Shown: positions 16,686-25,253 of the stretch, in pieces
Layout: the number at the start of each line of letters is the position of its first letter
Numbering within the stretch: position 1 is the stretch's first letter
Assembly: GCF_004028635.1 (NCBI RefSeq)
Contig: NZ_RQJW01000021.1
Span: 1 to 64,000, forward strand
DNA length: 64,000 nt
Direction: 5' to 3'
DNA from: Streptomyces cyaneus
GTDB taxonomy: Bacteria; Actinomycetota; Actinomycetes; Streptomycetales; Streptomycetaceae
Notes under the pieces: model-generated
What the model saw: only the letters and a program-made list of their open reading frames with translations
Databases searched by the model: none
What the model was told of the DNA's origin: nothing
Position numbers and translations under genes: made by a program

Positions 16686-17396
16686 ATGACCACCAGGGAC
16701 CCCCAGGCACCGCAGCTGGCCCGGCTCGCCGGACTCATCGCCGACGAGACCCGGGCGGCCTGTCTGCTGGCACTGCTCGACGGGCGGGCGTGGACCGCCG
16801 GTGAGCTGGCGCGGCACGCCGGGGTCGCGGCGTCGACGCTGAGCGAGCATCTGAGCAAGCTCGTCGCGGGCGGGCTGCTCGCCGAGGAGCGGCAGGGGCG
16901 GCACCGGTATGTGCGGCTGGCCGACGCGCGCGTGGCGCAGCTGGTGGAGGACCTCGCCGCGCAGGTGTCGCCGACTGCCGACGTACGGCCGCGGAACCTG
17001 CGCGAGTCCAGTGCCGGGTCTGCCATGGCGCGCGGCCGCACCTGCTACGACCATCTCGCCGGACGGCTCGGCATCGCGGTCACGGACGCGTTGACCTCGC
17101 GGGGGCTGCTGCGGCAGGACACGGGGTTCGCGTTGACGGACGCGGGGCTCGGCTGGTTCGACAGTGCCGGCATCCCCCTCAACCGCACCGGCCGCCGCCC
17201 CTTGGCCCGCGCCTGCCTCGACTGGACCGAACGCCGCCCCCATCTCGCGGGGGTAGCGGGGGCGGCCCTGTGCCGGCATGCGCTGGAGGTGGGGTGGTGT
17301 GTGCGGATCGGGTCGGAGCGGGCCGTGAAGGTGACTCCGTCGGGGGAGCGGGCGCTTCGGGAGCTGCTTGGCATCGAAGCGGGGGCATTGCGGTGA
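16686..17396 (+). CDS. ArsR/SmtB-type winged-helix regulator
   Basis: A 236-residue protein. The first 90 residues form an ArsR HTH (LARLAGLIADETRAACLLALLDGR...TAGELARHAGVAASTLSEHLSKLVAGGLL). The C-terminal half, with a second predicted winged-helix segment, is shared by a Streptomyces subgroup that lacks obvious metal-binding Cys pairs, so the signal is unlikely to be a classical metal. It starts 47 bp after the TetR gene. CATGCT lies 7 nt before the ATG and no ribosome site is seen, so it may have its own leaderless transcript. The target may be the EamA transporter downstream. Confidence 0.88.
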   Translation: MTTRDPQAPQLARLAGLIADETRAACLLALLDGRAWTAGELARHAGVAASTLSEHLSKLVAGGLLAEERQGRHRYVRLADARVAQLVEDLAAQVSPTADVRPRNLRESSAGSAMARGRTCYDHLAGRLGIAVTDALTSRGLLRQDTGFALTDAGLGWFDSAGIPLNRTGRRPLARACLDWTERRPHLAGVAGAALCRHALEVGWCVRIGSERAVKVTPSGERALRELLGIEAGALR

Positions 17397-17439
17397 GCTG
17401 GGCGGCCAAGGGGGTGGGGGCCGTGTGGTGCGCCGGGTG

Positions 17440-17516
17440 CGGCTGTGCGGGGGCTGGTCGCCCCCACGCGGCGGTAGCCGCAGATTCAACACAGCCCCGC
17501 GCCCCTGGTTGGCGGC
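17440..17516. repeat. Dispersed GC-rich repeat in the ArsR-EamA gap
   Basis: The stretch with GGGGGCTGGTCGCCCCCACG and CAGCCCCGCGCCCCTGG resembles the other common Streptomyces interspersed word, inverted relative to the one at 3322-3368. It fills most of the 227-bp gap between ArsR and the EamA transporter. Nothing else is visible in that gap apart from the transporter promoter. Confidence 0.5.
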
Positions 17517-17623
17517 AGTAGACGCCGCTTTGACAGATGCCGCGCCTCTCAGATCCGCACGCCCCACCCCTGCGTCCGAAATCCGCAAGCCCTCGGTCCC
17601 TCTCCCCTCCTAGCCTCTGGAGC

Positions 17624-18565
17624 ATGATGAACGTCTCCCCCGCCCGCCGCACCGAGCTACTCGCCGCCGGTGCCGCCACCGTCACCGTCGTGTTGTGGGC
17701 CTCCGCCTTCGTCTCCATCCGCAGTGCGGGTGAGGAGTACTCGCCGGGCGCGCTGGCGCTGGGGCGGCTGCTCGTAGGTGCCCTGGTGCTCGGGGTGATC
17801 TGTCTCGTCCGGCGAGAGGGGGTGCCTCCGCGGGCGGCCTGGCCCGGGATCGCGATATCGGGACTGCTGTGGTTCGGCTTCTACAGCGTCGTGCTGAACT
17901 GGGGCGAGCAGCAGGTGGACGCCGGTACGGCGGCGCTCGTCGTGAACATCGGGCCGATCCTCATCGCGCTGCTGGGCGCCCGGCTGCTCGGTGACCCGAT
18001 GCCGCCGCGGCTGCTGGCGGGGATGGCGGTGTCGTTCGCCGGTGCGGTGACCGTGGGTCTGTCGATGTCGGGCGGAGGCGGGTCCTCGGTGCTCGGGGTG
18101 GTGCTGTGCCTGCTCGCCGCGGTCGGGTACGCGGGCGGCGTGGTGGCGCAGAAGCCGGCGCTCGGCCAGGCGAGCCCGCTCCAAGTGACGACGTTCGGGT
18201 GCCTGGTCGGCGCGGTCGTCTGCCTGCCGTTCAGCGGGCAGCTCGTCGACGACGTGGCCGACGCCTCCCTCTCCGCGACCCTCAACCTGGTCTATCTGGG
18301 CGTCTTCTCGCTGGCGCTCGCCTTCACGACCTGGGCGTACGCCCTGGCCCGCACGACCGCCAGCCGGATGGGCGCGACCACCTACGCGGTCCCCGCGCTT
18401 GTCGTGCTGATGTCCTGGCTGGCGCTGGGCGAGGTGCCGGGGCTGCTCACCCTGGCGGGCGGGGCGCTGTGCCTGGCCGGGGTCGCCGTGTCACGGTCCC
18501 GGACGCGGGCGGCTCGGGTCGTGGCGGTGGCACCACAACCCGAGCAGACCCGGGAGTCAGCGTGA
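17624..18565 (+). CDS. EamA/DMT superfamily transporter
   Basis: A 313-residue polytopic protein with ten hydrophobic helices arranged as two EamA repeats (first from VTVVLWASAFVSIRSAG, second from VLGVVLCLLAAVGYAGG). Members export amino acids or small metabolites. TAGCCT lies exactly 7 nt upstream of the ATG at 17624, consistent with a leaderless transcript. The last 9 bp overlap the convergent MFS gene. A substrate cannot be predicted; the upstream ArsR is a candidate regulator. Confidence 0.9.
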   Translation: MMNVSPARRTELLAAGAATVTVVLWASAFVSIRSAGEEYSPGALALGRLLVGALVLGVICLVRREGVPPRAAWPGIAISGLLWFGFYSVVLNWGEQQVDAGTAALVVNIGPILIALLGARLLGDPMPPRLLAGMAVSFAGAVTVGLSMSGGGGSSVLGVVLCLLAAVGYAGGVVAQKPALGQASPLQVTTFGCLVGAVVCLPFSGQLVDDVADASLSATLNLVYLGVFSLALAFTTWAYALARTTASRMGATTYAVPALVVLMSWLALGEVPGLLTLAGGALCLAGVAVSRSRTRAARVVAVAPQPEQTRESA

Positions 18566-19882
18566 ACGCGCCCTGTCCGCAAGGACCTTGATGGACAGCA
18601 GGGCGATCACCGACAGGCCGATGATGTAGCCGGACACCGCCATCGAGGTGCCGGTGGCTTCCAGCAGCAGCACCATGACGAACGGGGCGAGGCCGCCGCC
18701 GAGGACGGCCGCGATCTGGTAGCCGAGGGAGGCGCCCGTGTAGCGCATCTCGGGCGTGAACAACTCGGCGAACAGGGCCGCCTGAGGGCCGTACATGATG
18801 CTGAGGAAACAGCTGGCGACGAACGTGCCGACCGCCAGCCACAGCAGCGACCCGGTGTCGATCAGCAGGAACAGCGGTACGGCCCACAGGCCGATGCCGG
18901 CCGCGCCGAGCGCGTAGATGCGGATACGGCCGATCTTGTCCGAGAGCGCGGCGGCGGCCGGGATCAGGATCAGCTGGGTGAGGCTGATGCAGAGCGAGAC
19001 GGTGAGGACGGCGCTCTTCTTCATGCCGAGCTCGCGGGTCGTGTAGTCCAGCACGCCCGTGATGATGATGTAGAAGGTCGCGGTGTTCACGGCGAAGGAG
19101 CCGCCGGCGAGCAGGACCGTGCCGAGGTGGCCCTTCAGGATCGTGCGCAGCGGGGAGGACTGCTCGGCCTTCTCCTGCTCGGCCAGCTTCTTCTCCGCCT
19201 CCCGGAACTCGGGGGTCTCCTCGACGCGTGTGTGGATGTACCAGGCGAGCACGAGGACGAGCAGGCCGACGAGGAACGGCACGCGCCAGGCCCAGGCCGC
19301 GAACTGGGAGTCGGTGGTGAAGGCTCCGGCGAGCAGGAACACCGTGTTGGCGGTCACCACGCCGATGGGGACGCCGAGCTGGACGAAGCTGCCGTAGATG
19401 CCGCGCTTGCCCTCGGGGGCGTACTCGGTGGCCATCAGCATCGCGCCGCCCCACTGGGCGCCGACGGCGATGCCCTGCAGCACGCGGAAGAGGACCAGCA
19501 GGATCGGGGCGGCGACGCCGATCGTGTCGTACGTCGGGAGCAGGCCGATGCCCGTGGTGGCGATGCCCATCAGGGTGAGCGCGAGGACCAGCATCGGCTT
19601 GCGGCCACGCTTGTCACCGAGCTGGCCTGCGACGATGCCGCCGAGAGGGCGGGCCAGGAAGCCGACGGCGAAGGTGGCGAAGGCGGCGAGCACGCCGGCG
19701 GTCGAGCTGCCGGCGGGGAAGTAGAGATCGCCGAGGACGAGAGCGGCGGCGATGCCGAAGACGAAGTAGTCGTACCACTCGACCGCGGAAGCCAGAGCCG
19801 CGGCGGTGGCGACGCGGCGGCGGTTGGCAGAGGGCGGAACAGTCGAGGTGGGAGCGGGGGGAGCGGAAGGGGACGTGTCCAT
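18557..19882 (-). CDS. MFS transporter, metabolite:H+ symporter (MHS) family
   Basis: A 441-residue 12-helix transporter of the MHS branch (shikimate, alpha-ketoglutarate, proline/betaine type). The loop 2-3 motif is GQLGDKRGRKPM, ASAVEWYDYFVFG opens helix 1 as in KgtP/ShiA relatives, and TEYAPEGKRGIYGSFVQLG is the conserved central segment. ATG 19882 (MDTSPSAPP) has GGAG nine bases upstream. The promoter region carries a half-conserved CGGTATG operator. It is likely an organic acid importer with unknown substrate. Confidence 0.92.
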   Translation of the reverse strand: MDTSPSAPPAPTSTVPPSANRRRVATAAALASAVEWYDYFVFGIAAALVLGDLYFPAGSSTAGVLAAFATFAVGFLARPLGGIVAGQLGDKRGRKPMLVLALTLMGIATTGIGLLPTYDTIGVAAPILLVLFRVLQGIAVGAQWGGAMLMATEYAPEGKRGIYGSFVQLGVPIGVVTANTVFLLAGAFTTDSQFAAWAWRVPFLVGLLVLVLAWYIHTRVEETPEFREAEKKLAEQEKAEQSSPLRTILKGHLGTVLLAGGSFAVNTATFYIIITGVLDYTTRELGMKKSAVLTVSLCISLTQLILIPAAAALSDKIGRIRIYALGAAGIGLWAVPLFLLIDTGSLLWLAVGTFVASCFLSIMYGPQAALFAELFTPEMRYTGASLGYQIAAVLGGGLAPFVMVLLLEATGTSMAVSGYIIGLSVIALLSIKVLADRARSR

Positions 19883-19924
19883 GCGTGCACACTCCGGTGG
19901 GTGCGGTGGGGACGTTCCCGGGAA

Positions 19925-19944
19925 CATACTGACTGGACGGTATG
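19925..19944. promoter_or_regulatory. CGGTATG-type operator candidate upstream of the MHS transporter
   Basis: CATAC and GTATG flank a 10-bp core, and the right arm CGGTATG (19938-19944) equals the arm of the palindromes at 3279 and 31195. It lies 43-62 bp upstream of the start codon at 19882, in promoter position. The left half is poorly conserved. Confidence 0.4.
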
Positions 19945-19965
19945 CGGTCAACGGGTGTGCGCGAA

Positions 19966-19999
19966 GGTTGCCCGGAGCACCTGAGCGCTCCGGGCAACC
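19966..19999 (-). terminator. Hairpin terminator of the ADH/ALDH operon
   Basis: GGTTGCCCGGAGC pairs perfectly with GCTCCGGGCAACC (13 bp, 8-nt loop) 7 bp past the ADH stop codon. No U tract follows, as is common in Streptomyces. Confidence 0.8.
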
Positions 20000-20006
20000 A
20001 TGGGTC

Positions 20007-21086
20007 TCAGAACACCACCAGCGCCCTGCCGCCCTTCCCCGCCAGCATGTTCTCGAACGCCGCCGGGATGCCCTCCAGGGCGATCCGCTCCGTCACCAGC
20101 GCGCCCAGGTCCAGGCGGCCCGCGCGGACGTGCTCGGCCAGTACCGGCAGGTCACGGGCCGGGTCGGAGTTGCCGTAGACGCAGCCGGAGAGGGTGCGGC
20201 CCCAGTGGAAGATCTCCAGGGCGTTGAAGGTGACCTGCTGGTCCTTGCCGCCGATGCCGACGACCGTGGTGCGGCCGCCCCGGCGGGTGGAGTCCCAGGC
20301 CGTGCGGATCGTGCTCGCGCGGCCCACGCACTCGACGGCCACGTCGACGCCCTGCTTGCCGGTGAGGGCGCGGATCTCGCGGGCCGTGTTCTCGGAGGCG
20401 ACGACGTAGTCCGTGGCGCCCGCCGCCCGGGCCAGCTCCTCCTTCTCCGGGGAGACATCGACCGCGACGATCTTCGCCGCGTCCGCGATCCTGGCAGCCT
20501 GCAGTGCGGCGAGGCCCACTCCCCCGACGCCGTACACCGCGACCGTCTCGCCCGGCTGGACCCGCGCCGAGTGGTGCACGGCGCCGTAGCCGGTGAGGAC
20601 GGCGCAGCCCAGCAGGGCGGCGTCGGTGAGCGGGACACCGTCCGGGAGCGGCAGGAGGCAGCCCGCCGACACGACCGTCTCCTCGGCGAACGCCGCGACG
20701 TTCAGGCCGGGGTGGAGGTCGGTGCCGTCGGCGGTGCGGGCGTAGACGTCGGCCGCGCCGTTCAGCGCGTTGGCGCACAGCCAGACCTCGCCGAGCGAGC
20801 AGGCGTGGCAGCTGCCGCAGGACGGGGCCCAGTTGAGGACCACCGCGTCGCCCGGCGCGACGTGGGTGACGCCCTCGCCCACGGCCAGGACCGTGCCGGC
20901 GCCCTCGTGACCGAGGACCGCGGGGACCGGGACGCGCATGGTGCCGTTGGACAAGGACAGGTCGGAGTGACAGACGCCGGCGGCGGCGAGACGGACGCGG
21001 ACCTGGCCGGGGCCCGGGTCCGGGAGGTCGATCTCGGTGATCTCCAGGGGAGCGCCCACTGCGGGCAGGACTGCTGCGCGAACCAC
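20007..21086 (-). CDS. Zinc-dependent alcohol dehydrogenase (MDR family)
   Basis: A 359-residue medium-chain dehydrogenase. Catalytic zinc ligands are seen in GVCHSD and GHEGAG. The structural zinc site is CGSCHACSLGEVWLC (CX2CX2CX7C). The nucleotide-binding turn is GVGGVGLAALQAA. It oxidises an alcohol to an aldehyde with NAD+, or the reverse. The start is GTG at 21086 with GAGGAG seven bases upstream, and it begins 11 bp after the ALDH stop, so the two are co-transcribed. Together they would convert an alcohol to a carboxylic acid. Confidence 0.93.
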   Translation of the reverse strand: MVRAAVLPAVGAPLEITEIDLPDPGPGQVRVRLAAAGVCHSDLSLSNGTMRVPVPAVLGHEGAGTVLAVGEGVTHVAPGDAVVLNWAPSCGSCHACSLGEVWLCANALNGAADVYARTADGTDLHPGLNVAAFAEETVVSAGCLLPLPDGVPLTDAALLGCAVLTGYGAVHHSARVQPGETVAVYGVGGVGLAALQAARIADAAKIVAVDVSPEKEELARAAGATDYVVASENTAREIRALTGKQGVDVAVECVGRASTIRTAWDSTRRGGRTTVVGIGGKDQQVTFNALEIFHWGRTLSGCVYGNSDPARDLPVLAEHVRAGRLDLGALVTERIALEGIPAAFENMLAGKGGRALVVF

Positions 21087-21097
21087 GTGAAGACTCC

Positions 21098-22486
21098 TCA
21101 GAACTGGAGGGACTTGGTCTGGAGGTACTCGGCCAGGCCGTGCGTGCCGAGTTCGCGGCCGACGCCCGACTGCTTGTAGCCGCCGAAGGGAGCGAGCGGG
21201 TTGAAGCGGCCGCCGTTGATGTCGACCTGCCCGGTGTCCATACGGCGCGCGAAGGCCACCGCCTCCGCCTCCTCGCCCGCCCAGACGGCGCCCGAGAGGC
21301 CGTAGACCGTGCCGTTGGCGATCCGCAGGGCGTCCTCTTCGTCCTCGTACTTCAGGATCGACAGGACCGGGCCGAAGATCTCCTCCTGCGCGATGGTCAT
21401 CTCGGGCGTCACGTCGGCGAAGACGGTCGGGCTGACGAAGCAGCCCTGCTCGCGCGGCGCTTCGGGGCCACCCGCGACCAGCCGTGCCCCCTCGGCCACG
21501 CCCTTCTCGATGTAGCCGAGCACCCGCTCCTGCTGCTTGGCGCTCACCACCGGCCCGATGCGTTCGCCGTACTTCGCGGCGGCGTCCGCGGCCAGCTCCA
21601 CGGCCTCGTCGTACTGGTCCCGGTGCACCAGCATCCGCGTCCAGGCGCTGCACGTCTGTCCGGAGTTGGACATGACGTTGGCGACGCCGACGTTGACCGC
21701 CTTGGCCAGGTCGGCGCTCGGGAGGATGACGTTGGCGGACTTGCCGCCGAGCTCCAGGGCGACCTTCTTGATCGCCGCGCCCGCCACCGTGGCGATCTGC
21801 CGGCCGACGGCCGTGGAGCCGGTGAAGGAGACCAGGTCGACGTCCGGGTGCTCGGCGAGCGCCTGGCCGGCGACCGGGCCGCGGCCGGTGACCAGGTTGA
21901 AGACGCCCGCGGGTACCCCGGCCTCGTGCACCGCCTCGGCGAAGAGCTGGGCGACCAGCGGGGTGTCCTCGGCGGGCTTCAGCACGACCGTGCAGCCGGC
22001 GGCCAGCGCCGGGGCGGCCTTGGCCACGACCTGGTGCAGCGGGTAGTTCCAGGGCGTGATGGCGCCGACCACACCGATGGGCTCGTGGTACACGGTCGAG
22101 TTGCCGACCTTCTCCTCGAAGGCGTACGTCGCCGCCAGCTCGGCGTACGACCCCGCGACCGCGATCGGCACGCCCGCGTGCACGCCCTGCGAGAACTTCA
22201 GCGGCGAGCCGAGTTCGGCGGTGACCGTCTCGGCGATCTCGTCCTTGCGGGCCTCCAGGACGTCCCGGAGGGCGGCCAGCCGCGCGGCCCGTTCGGCGGG
22301 CGGGGTCGCGGCCCAGCCCGGGAGGGCGGCGCGGGCGGCCCGTACGGCGGTGTCGACGTCCTCGGCGGTGCCGGCCGGGACCCGGCCGACGACCTGCCCG
22401 TCGGCCGGGTTGACCACCTCGATCACGTCCCGGCCCGCGGCGGGGCGCCAGGCGCCGTCGATGTACATGCCGTCGTGTGCCTTCAT
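21098..22486 (-). CDS. Aldehyde dehydrogenase (NAD(P)+)
   Basis: A 462-residue ALDH superfamily enzyme. TPWNYPLHQ (cofactor and oxyanion region), FTGSTAVGRQI (Rossmann turn), LELGGKSANVI (general-base Glu) and SGQTCSAWTRM (nucleophilic Cys) occur in order. ATG 22486 is chosen for its GGAGGA site; the ATG at 22528 lies next to the operator and has no ribosome site. It is the first gene of the ALDH-ADH operon. The 19-bp palindrome at 22529-22547 implies control by the TetR encoded at 15997. Confidence 0.95.
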   Translation of the reverse strand: MKAHDGMYIDGAWRPAAGRDVIEVVNPADGQVVGRVPAGTAEDVDTAVRAARAALPGWAATPPAERAARLAALRDVLEARKDEIAETVTAELGSPLKFSQGVHAGVPIAVAGSYAELAATYAFEEKVGNSTVYHEPIGVVGAITPWNYPLHQVVAKAAPALAAGCTVVLKPAEDTPLVAQLFAEAVHEAGVPAGVFNLVTGRGPVAGQALAEHPDVDLVSFTGSTAVGRQIATVAGAAIKKVALELGGKSANVILPSADLAKAVNVGVANVMSNSGQTCSAWTRMLVHRDQYDEAVELAADAAAKYGERIGPVVSAKQQERVLGYIEKGVAEGARLVAGGPEAPREQGCFVSPTVFADVTPEMTIAQEEIFGPVLSILKYEDEEDALRIANGTVYGLSGAVWAGEEAEAVAFARRMDTGQVDINGGRFNPLAPFGGYKQSGVGRELGTHGLAEYLQTKSLQF

Positions 22487-22528
22487 TGCGCTTCCTCCAG
22501 GGCGGGCTGCCTCGTCGTCCGAACTCAT

Positions 22529-22547
22529 AAACTAGCGGCGTTAGTTT
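22529..22547. promoter_or_regulatory. 19-bp operator upstream of the ALDH-ADH operon
   Basis: AAACTAGC-GGC-GTTAGTTT has 8-bp arms with one mismatch around 3 bp. It shares the consensus AAAYTAGC-N3-GYTAGTTT with the site at 15951-15969 and is centred about 52 bp upstream of the ALDH start. Confidence 0.75.
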
Positions 22548-22557
22548 TTATGCGCCA

Positions 22558-22573
22558 GCATGTGTCGACATGC
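22558..22573. promoter_or_regulatory. Short palindrome between the ALDH operator and the DUF3574 gene
   Basis: GCATGT-GTCG-ACATGC is a perfect 6-4-6 inverted repeat 11 bp from the 19-bp operator. It could be a second operator or a weak terminator for the DUF3574 gene; there is no other evidence. Confidence 0.3.
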
Positions 22574-22597
22574 GGCTGTGCCGCGCGGCCCATGACA

Positions 22598-23068
22598 TCA
22601 GAAGTCGACGCGCGCCTCGTCGTCCACCCTCCCCACCGCCTCCTGGCCGAAGGCCTTCTCGTAGGCACGACGGATCTCCTCGATCTTGCGGTCGCTGCTC
22701 TGCGCCCCCGCCCGCGGGTAGAGCAGGATCAGCTCGTACGACCGCTCCTTCTCGATCGTGCCGCTCGCGTCCCGCCACTGTCCGCGCCCGGCCTGGATCG
22801 TGAGCCCGTCCGGGAAGTCGGGCGTGACCTCCTTGTCGACGAACGCCATGAACTGCTGGTCGGTGACGGCCGGGCCGCCGTCGGGGCGCGCGGTGCCGAA
22901 GAACAGCTGCGTCTCGATGTACGGCTCCCCCCGCAGCGGCGCGGAGGACGCGGCCGGCGCCGCGGTGGCGCCGTCGTCGAGGGTGGCGTACGCGGTCGGG
23001 GCGCCGACGGCCAGCAGGAGGCCAACGGCGGCGAGGACGGCCCGGGTTCGAGTGAAGTGCACATTCAT
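22598..23068 (-). CDS. Secreted DUF3574 protein
   Basis: A 156-residue exported protein with a Sec signal (RTRAVLAAVGLLLAVGAPTAYA, cleavage near residue 28). The mature part has YIETQLFFGTARPDGG, VTDQQFMAFVDKEVTPDFPDG and the terminal AYEKAFGQEAVGRVDD, which match the DUF3574 family. The function is unknown; such small proteins resemble extracytoplasmic binding or inhibitor domains. It ends 30 bp downstream of the ABC ATPase gene stop side on the same strand and may share its transcript. Confidence 0.85.
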   Translation of the reverse strand: MNVHFTRTRAVLAAVGLLLAVGAPTAYATLDDGATAAPAASSAPLRGEPYIETQLFFGTARPDGGPAVTDQQFMAFVDKEVTPDFPDGLTIQAGRGQWRDASGTIEKERSYELILLYPRAGAQSSDRKIEEIRRAYEKAFGQEAVGRVDDEARVDF

Positions 23069-23097
23069 GGCCCATAACTAGCCATACCGGACGGACC

Positions 23098-24447
23098 TCA
23101 CTCCTCCAGGTCGGGAAGCCTCGCCGGCGCCGGGCAGATGCGTTCGCCGTGCTGGTCGAAGACGAACAGGTGAGCGAGGTCGACGAGGAGAGGGACCTGC
23201 ATGCCGTGGCGGAAGTCGATGTCGGGCGTGGTGCGGACGATGAGGTCGCCGGGGAGTCGGCCCTCGGGCGGCGCGGGCTCGGGAGCGGCGTCGCCCGGCT
23301 GGTCGAGGACCACCACCGGCCCGGCGCGCAGGGCTCCCGCGCGTTCCCGGAGGCGGTCCAGGACGGTGCCGTCCCGGCCGCCCGCACGGCGACGCCGCCT
23401 TGTGGGCCGGGCCGCGACGCGCGGCGCTTCGAGATCGGGTACGACCGCGGGGCGGGAGCCGGTGTTGAAGTGGACGAGGACCTCGTGCCCCTGGAACTCC
23501 ACATGCTCGACCAGGCCGGTGATGTGCACCTCGCCGGGCCGGGCGGCGGCCGGCTTGGCGATCCGTACGGCCTCCGAGCGCAGGCCCACGATGACCTCGC
23601 GGCCCTGCTGGACGCGGAGCAACTGATGGTCCAAGGACAGGGGTTCGGGCAGGCGGAGGTACTGCTTGCCGAGGCTGATGGTCATGGCTCCGTCGAGCGG
23701 GGCACGAACGACGCCGCGCAGGAGGTTGATGCGCGGGGTGCCGATGAAGGCGGCGACGAAGACGTTGCGGGGCAGGGCGTAGACGGAGCGCGGGGCGCCG
23801 ACCTGCTGGAGGACGCCGCCGCGCAGGACGGCGACCCGGTCGCCGAGCGACATCGCCTCGGCCTGGTCGTGGGTGACGTACACCGTGGTGACGCCCAGCT
23901 TCCGGGTGAGGCCGGAGATTTCGGCGCGCAGGTGGCCTCGGAGCTTGGCGTCGAGGTTGGACAGCGGCTCGTCCATCAGGAACGCGGTGGGGTGGCGGGC
24001 GATGGCCCGGCCCATGGCGACGCGCTGGCGTTCGCCGCCGGAGAGCTGGGCGGGGAAGCGGTCGAGGAGGTCCTCGATGCCCAGCATGCGGGCGGTGGCG
24101 TCCACCCGGGGGCGCGGGTCCGCGCCGGGTGCCTCGATGCGCAGCGGGAAGCCGATGTTGTCGCGGCTGGTCATGCTCGGGTAGAGGGCGAAGTTCTGGA
24201 AGACCATCGCCATGTGCCGGGCAGCGGGCAGCAGGTCGTTGGCGTACTCGCCGTCCAGCAGCAACTCGCCCTCGTCGATCTCCTCCAGGCCGGCGATCAT
24301 TCTGAGGACGGTGGATTTGCCGCAGCCGGAGGGCCCGAGGAGGACGAGGAACTCGCCGGGCTCGATGTCCAGCGAGAGCCGGTCCACGACGCGGACTCCT
24401 CGCGTGTAGGCCTTGCTCACGTCGTGCAGAGAGATGGCGCGTGTCAT
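23098..24447 (-). CDS. Orphan MalK/UgpC-type ABC transporter ATP-binding protein
   Basis: A 449-residue ATPase. Walker A GPSGCGKST at about 38-46, Q-loop QNFALYPSM, signature LSGGERQRVAMGRA, Walker B TAFLMDEPLSNLD and the H-loop YVTHDQAEAM are intact. The C-terminal TOBE region is atypical: it is longer than usual and contains a run of arginines (ARPTRRRRRAGGRDG) and a DRLRERAG segment. No permease or binding protein gene lies nearby, so it may be a shared ATPase in the manner of MsiK, or have lost its partners. The start at 24447 has a G-rich upstream site. Confidence 0.92.
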   Translation of the reverse strand: MTRAISLHDVSKAYTRGVRVVDRLSLDIEPGEFLVLLGPSGCGKSTVLRMIAGLEEIDEGELLLDGEYANDLLPAARHMAMVFQNFALYPSMTSRDNIGFPLRIEAPGADPRPRVDATARMLGIEDLLDRFPAQLSGGERQRVAMGRAIARHPTAFLMDEPLSNLDAKLRGHLRAEISGLTRKLGVTTVYVTHDQAEAMSLGDRVAVLRGGVLQQVGAPRSVYALPRNVFVAAFIGTPRINLLRGVVRAPLDGAMTISLGKQYLRLPEPLSLDHQLLRVQQGREVIVGLRSEAVRIAKPAAARPGEVHITGLVEHVEFQGHEVLVHFNTGSRPAVVPDLEAPRVAARPTRRRRRAGGRDGTVLDRLRERAGALRAGPVVVLDQPGDAAPEPAPPEGRLPGDLIVRTTPDIDFRHGMQVPLLVDLAHLFVFDQHGERICPAPARLPDLEE

Positions 24448-24572
24448 GACTGCCGCCCCCGGGGGCTGTTCGGAGCGCCGCTGCTCCGTGTGTCCGAAAG
24501 CCTCGTGCGGGTCGTACGGGGCCCGTGAGTCACGGAAGTTAACGGAATGTGCCCGGCCGGGGAAGGGTCCGG

Positions 24573-25253
24573 TCATTTCGTGGCGGTCAGGTGGGCGAAG
24601 ACCACCACGTTGCTCGTGTAACCCGTGCGTCGGCTGAACAGGCCACCGCAGGTGATCACGCGCAGTTCCGGGCGCCGGGTCGGGCCGTAGACCTCCTTGT
24701 CGGGGAAGCCCGCCTTGTCGTAGACCTTCACCCGGTCCACGGTGTAGACGGCGGTACGGCCGTCCGCGCGCCGCGCCTCGATCTGCTTGCCGCGCTTGAC
24801 CGAGGCGAGTCCGGCGAACACGGCGGCGCCGGTCGTGGTGTCCCGGTGGCCGACCGCGATGGCGGTGCCGGGCTCGCCGGGTGTGGGGCCGCCCTCGTAC
24901 CAGCCGACGATGTTCGGTTTGTCGATGGGCGGCGTCTCCAACTCCCGGTTCCCGTCGAGCCCGAGGCCCGTGATCGGGGCGTCGATGCCCAGGCTCGGGA
25001 TGCGGACGGTCGTCGGCCGGGAGCGTGGCAGCGGGCGGGGTGGGCGCGTCGGCTCGGCCGGGGAGGCGGCGTGGGCCGGGCCTGCGGCCGCCAGGTTGCC
25101 GGAGCCGTGGGATCCTTCCGGCGCGGTCGGCGTGCCATGTCCGTCGCACCGCACCACCACCAGTACCAGGACGACCGTGAGCATGGCCGTCCTGGCAAGG
25201 CGGTAGGCGCGGGTCCGGTGCCAGGGCCTGCGTCTGCGCCTACGCGGCACCAT
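24573..25253 (-). CDS. Class F sortase
   Basis: A 226-residue membrane-anchored transpeptidase. An Arg-rich N terminus and one transmembrane helix (about 20-36) are followed by a Pro-rich linker and the sortase beta-barrel. Catalytic His136 lies in VGHRDTT, Cys202 in ITCGGLF and an Arg at 208/209. The layout is that of the actinobacterial class F group. The gene overlaps by 14 bp the end of the preceding gene for a small surface protein with a C-terminal hydrophobic-Arg tail, strongly suggesting an enzyme/substrate pair. Confidence 0.93.
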   Translation of the reverse strand: MVPRRRRRRPWHRTRAYRLARTAMLTVVLVLVVVRCDGHGTPTAPEGSHGSGNLAAAGPAHAASPAEPTRPPRPLPRSRPTTVRIPSLGIDAPITGLGLDGNRELETPPIDKPNIVGWYEGGPTPGEPGTAIAVGHRDTTTGAAVFAGLASVKRGKQIEARRADGRTAVYTVDRVKVYDKAGFPDKEVYGPTRRPELRVITCGGLFSRRTGYTSNVVVFAHLTATK

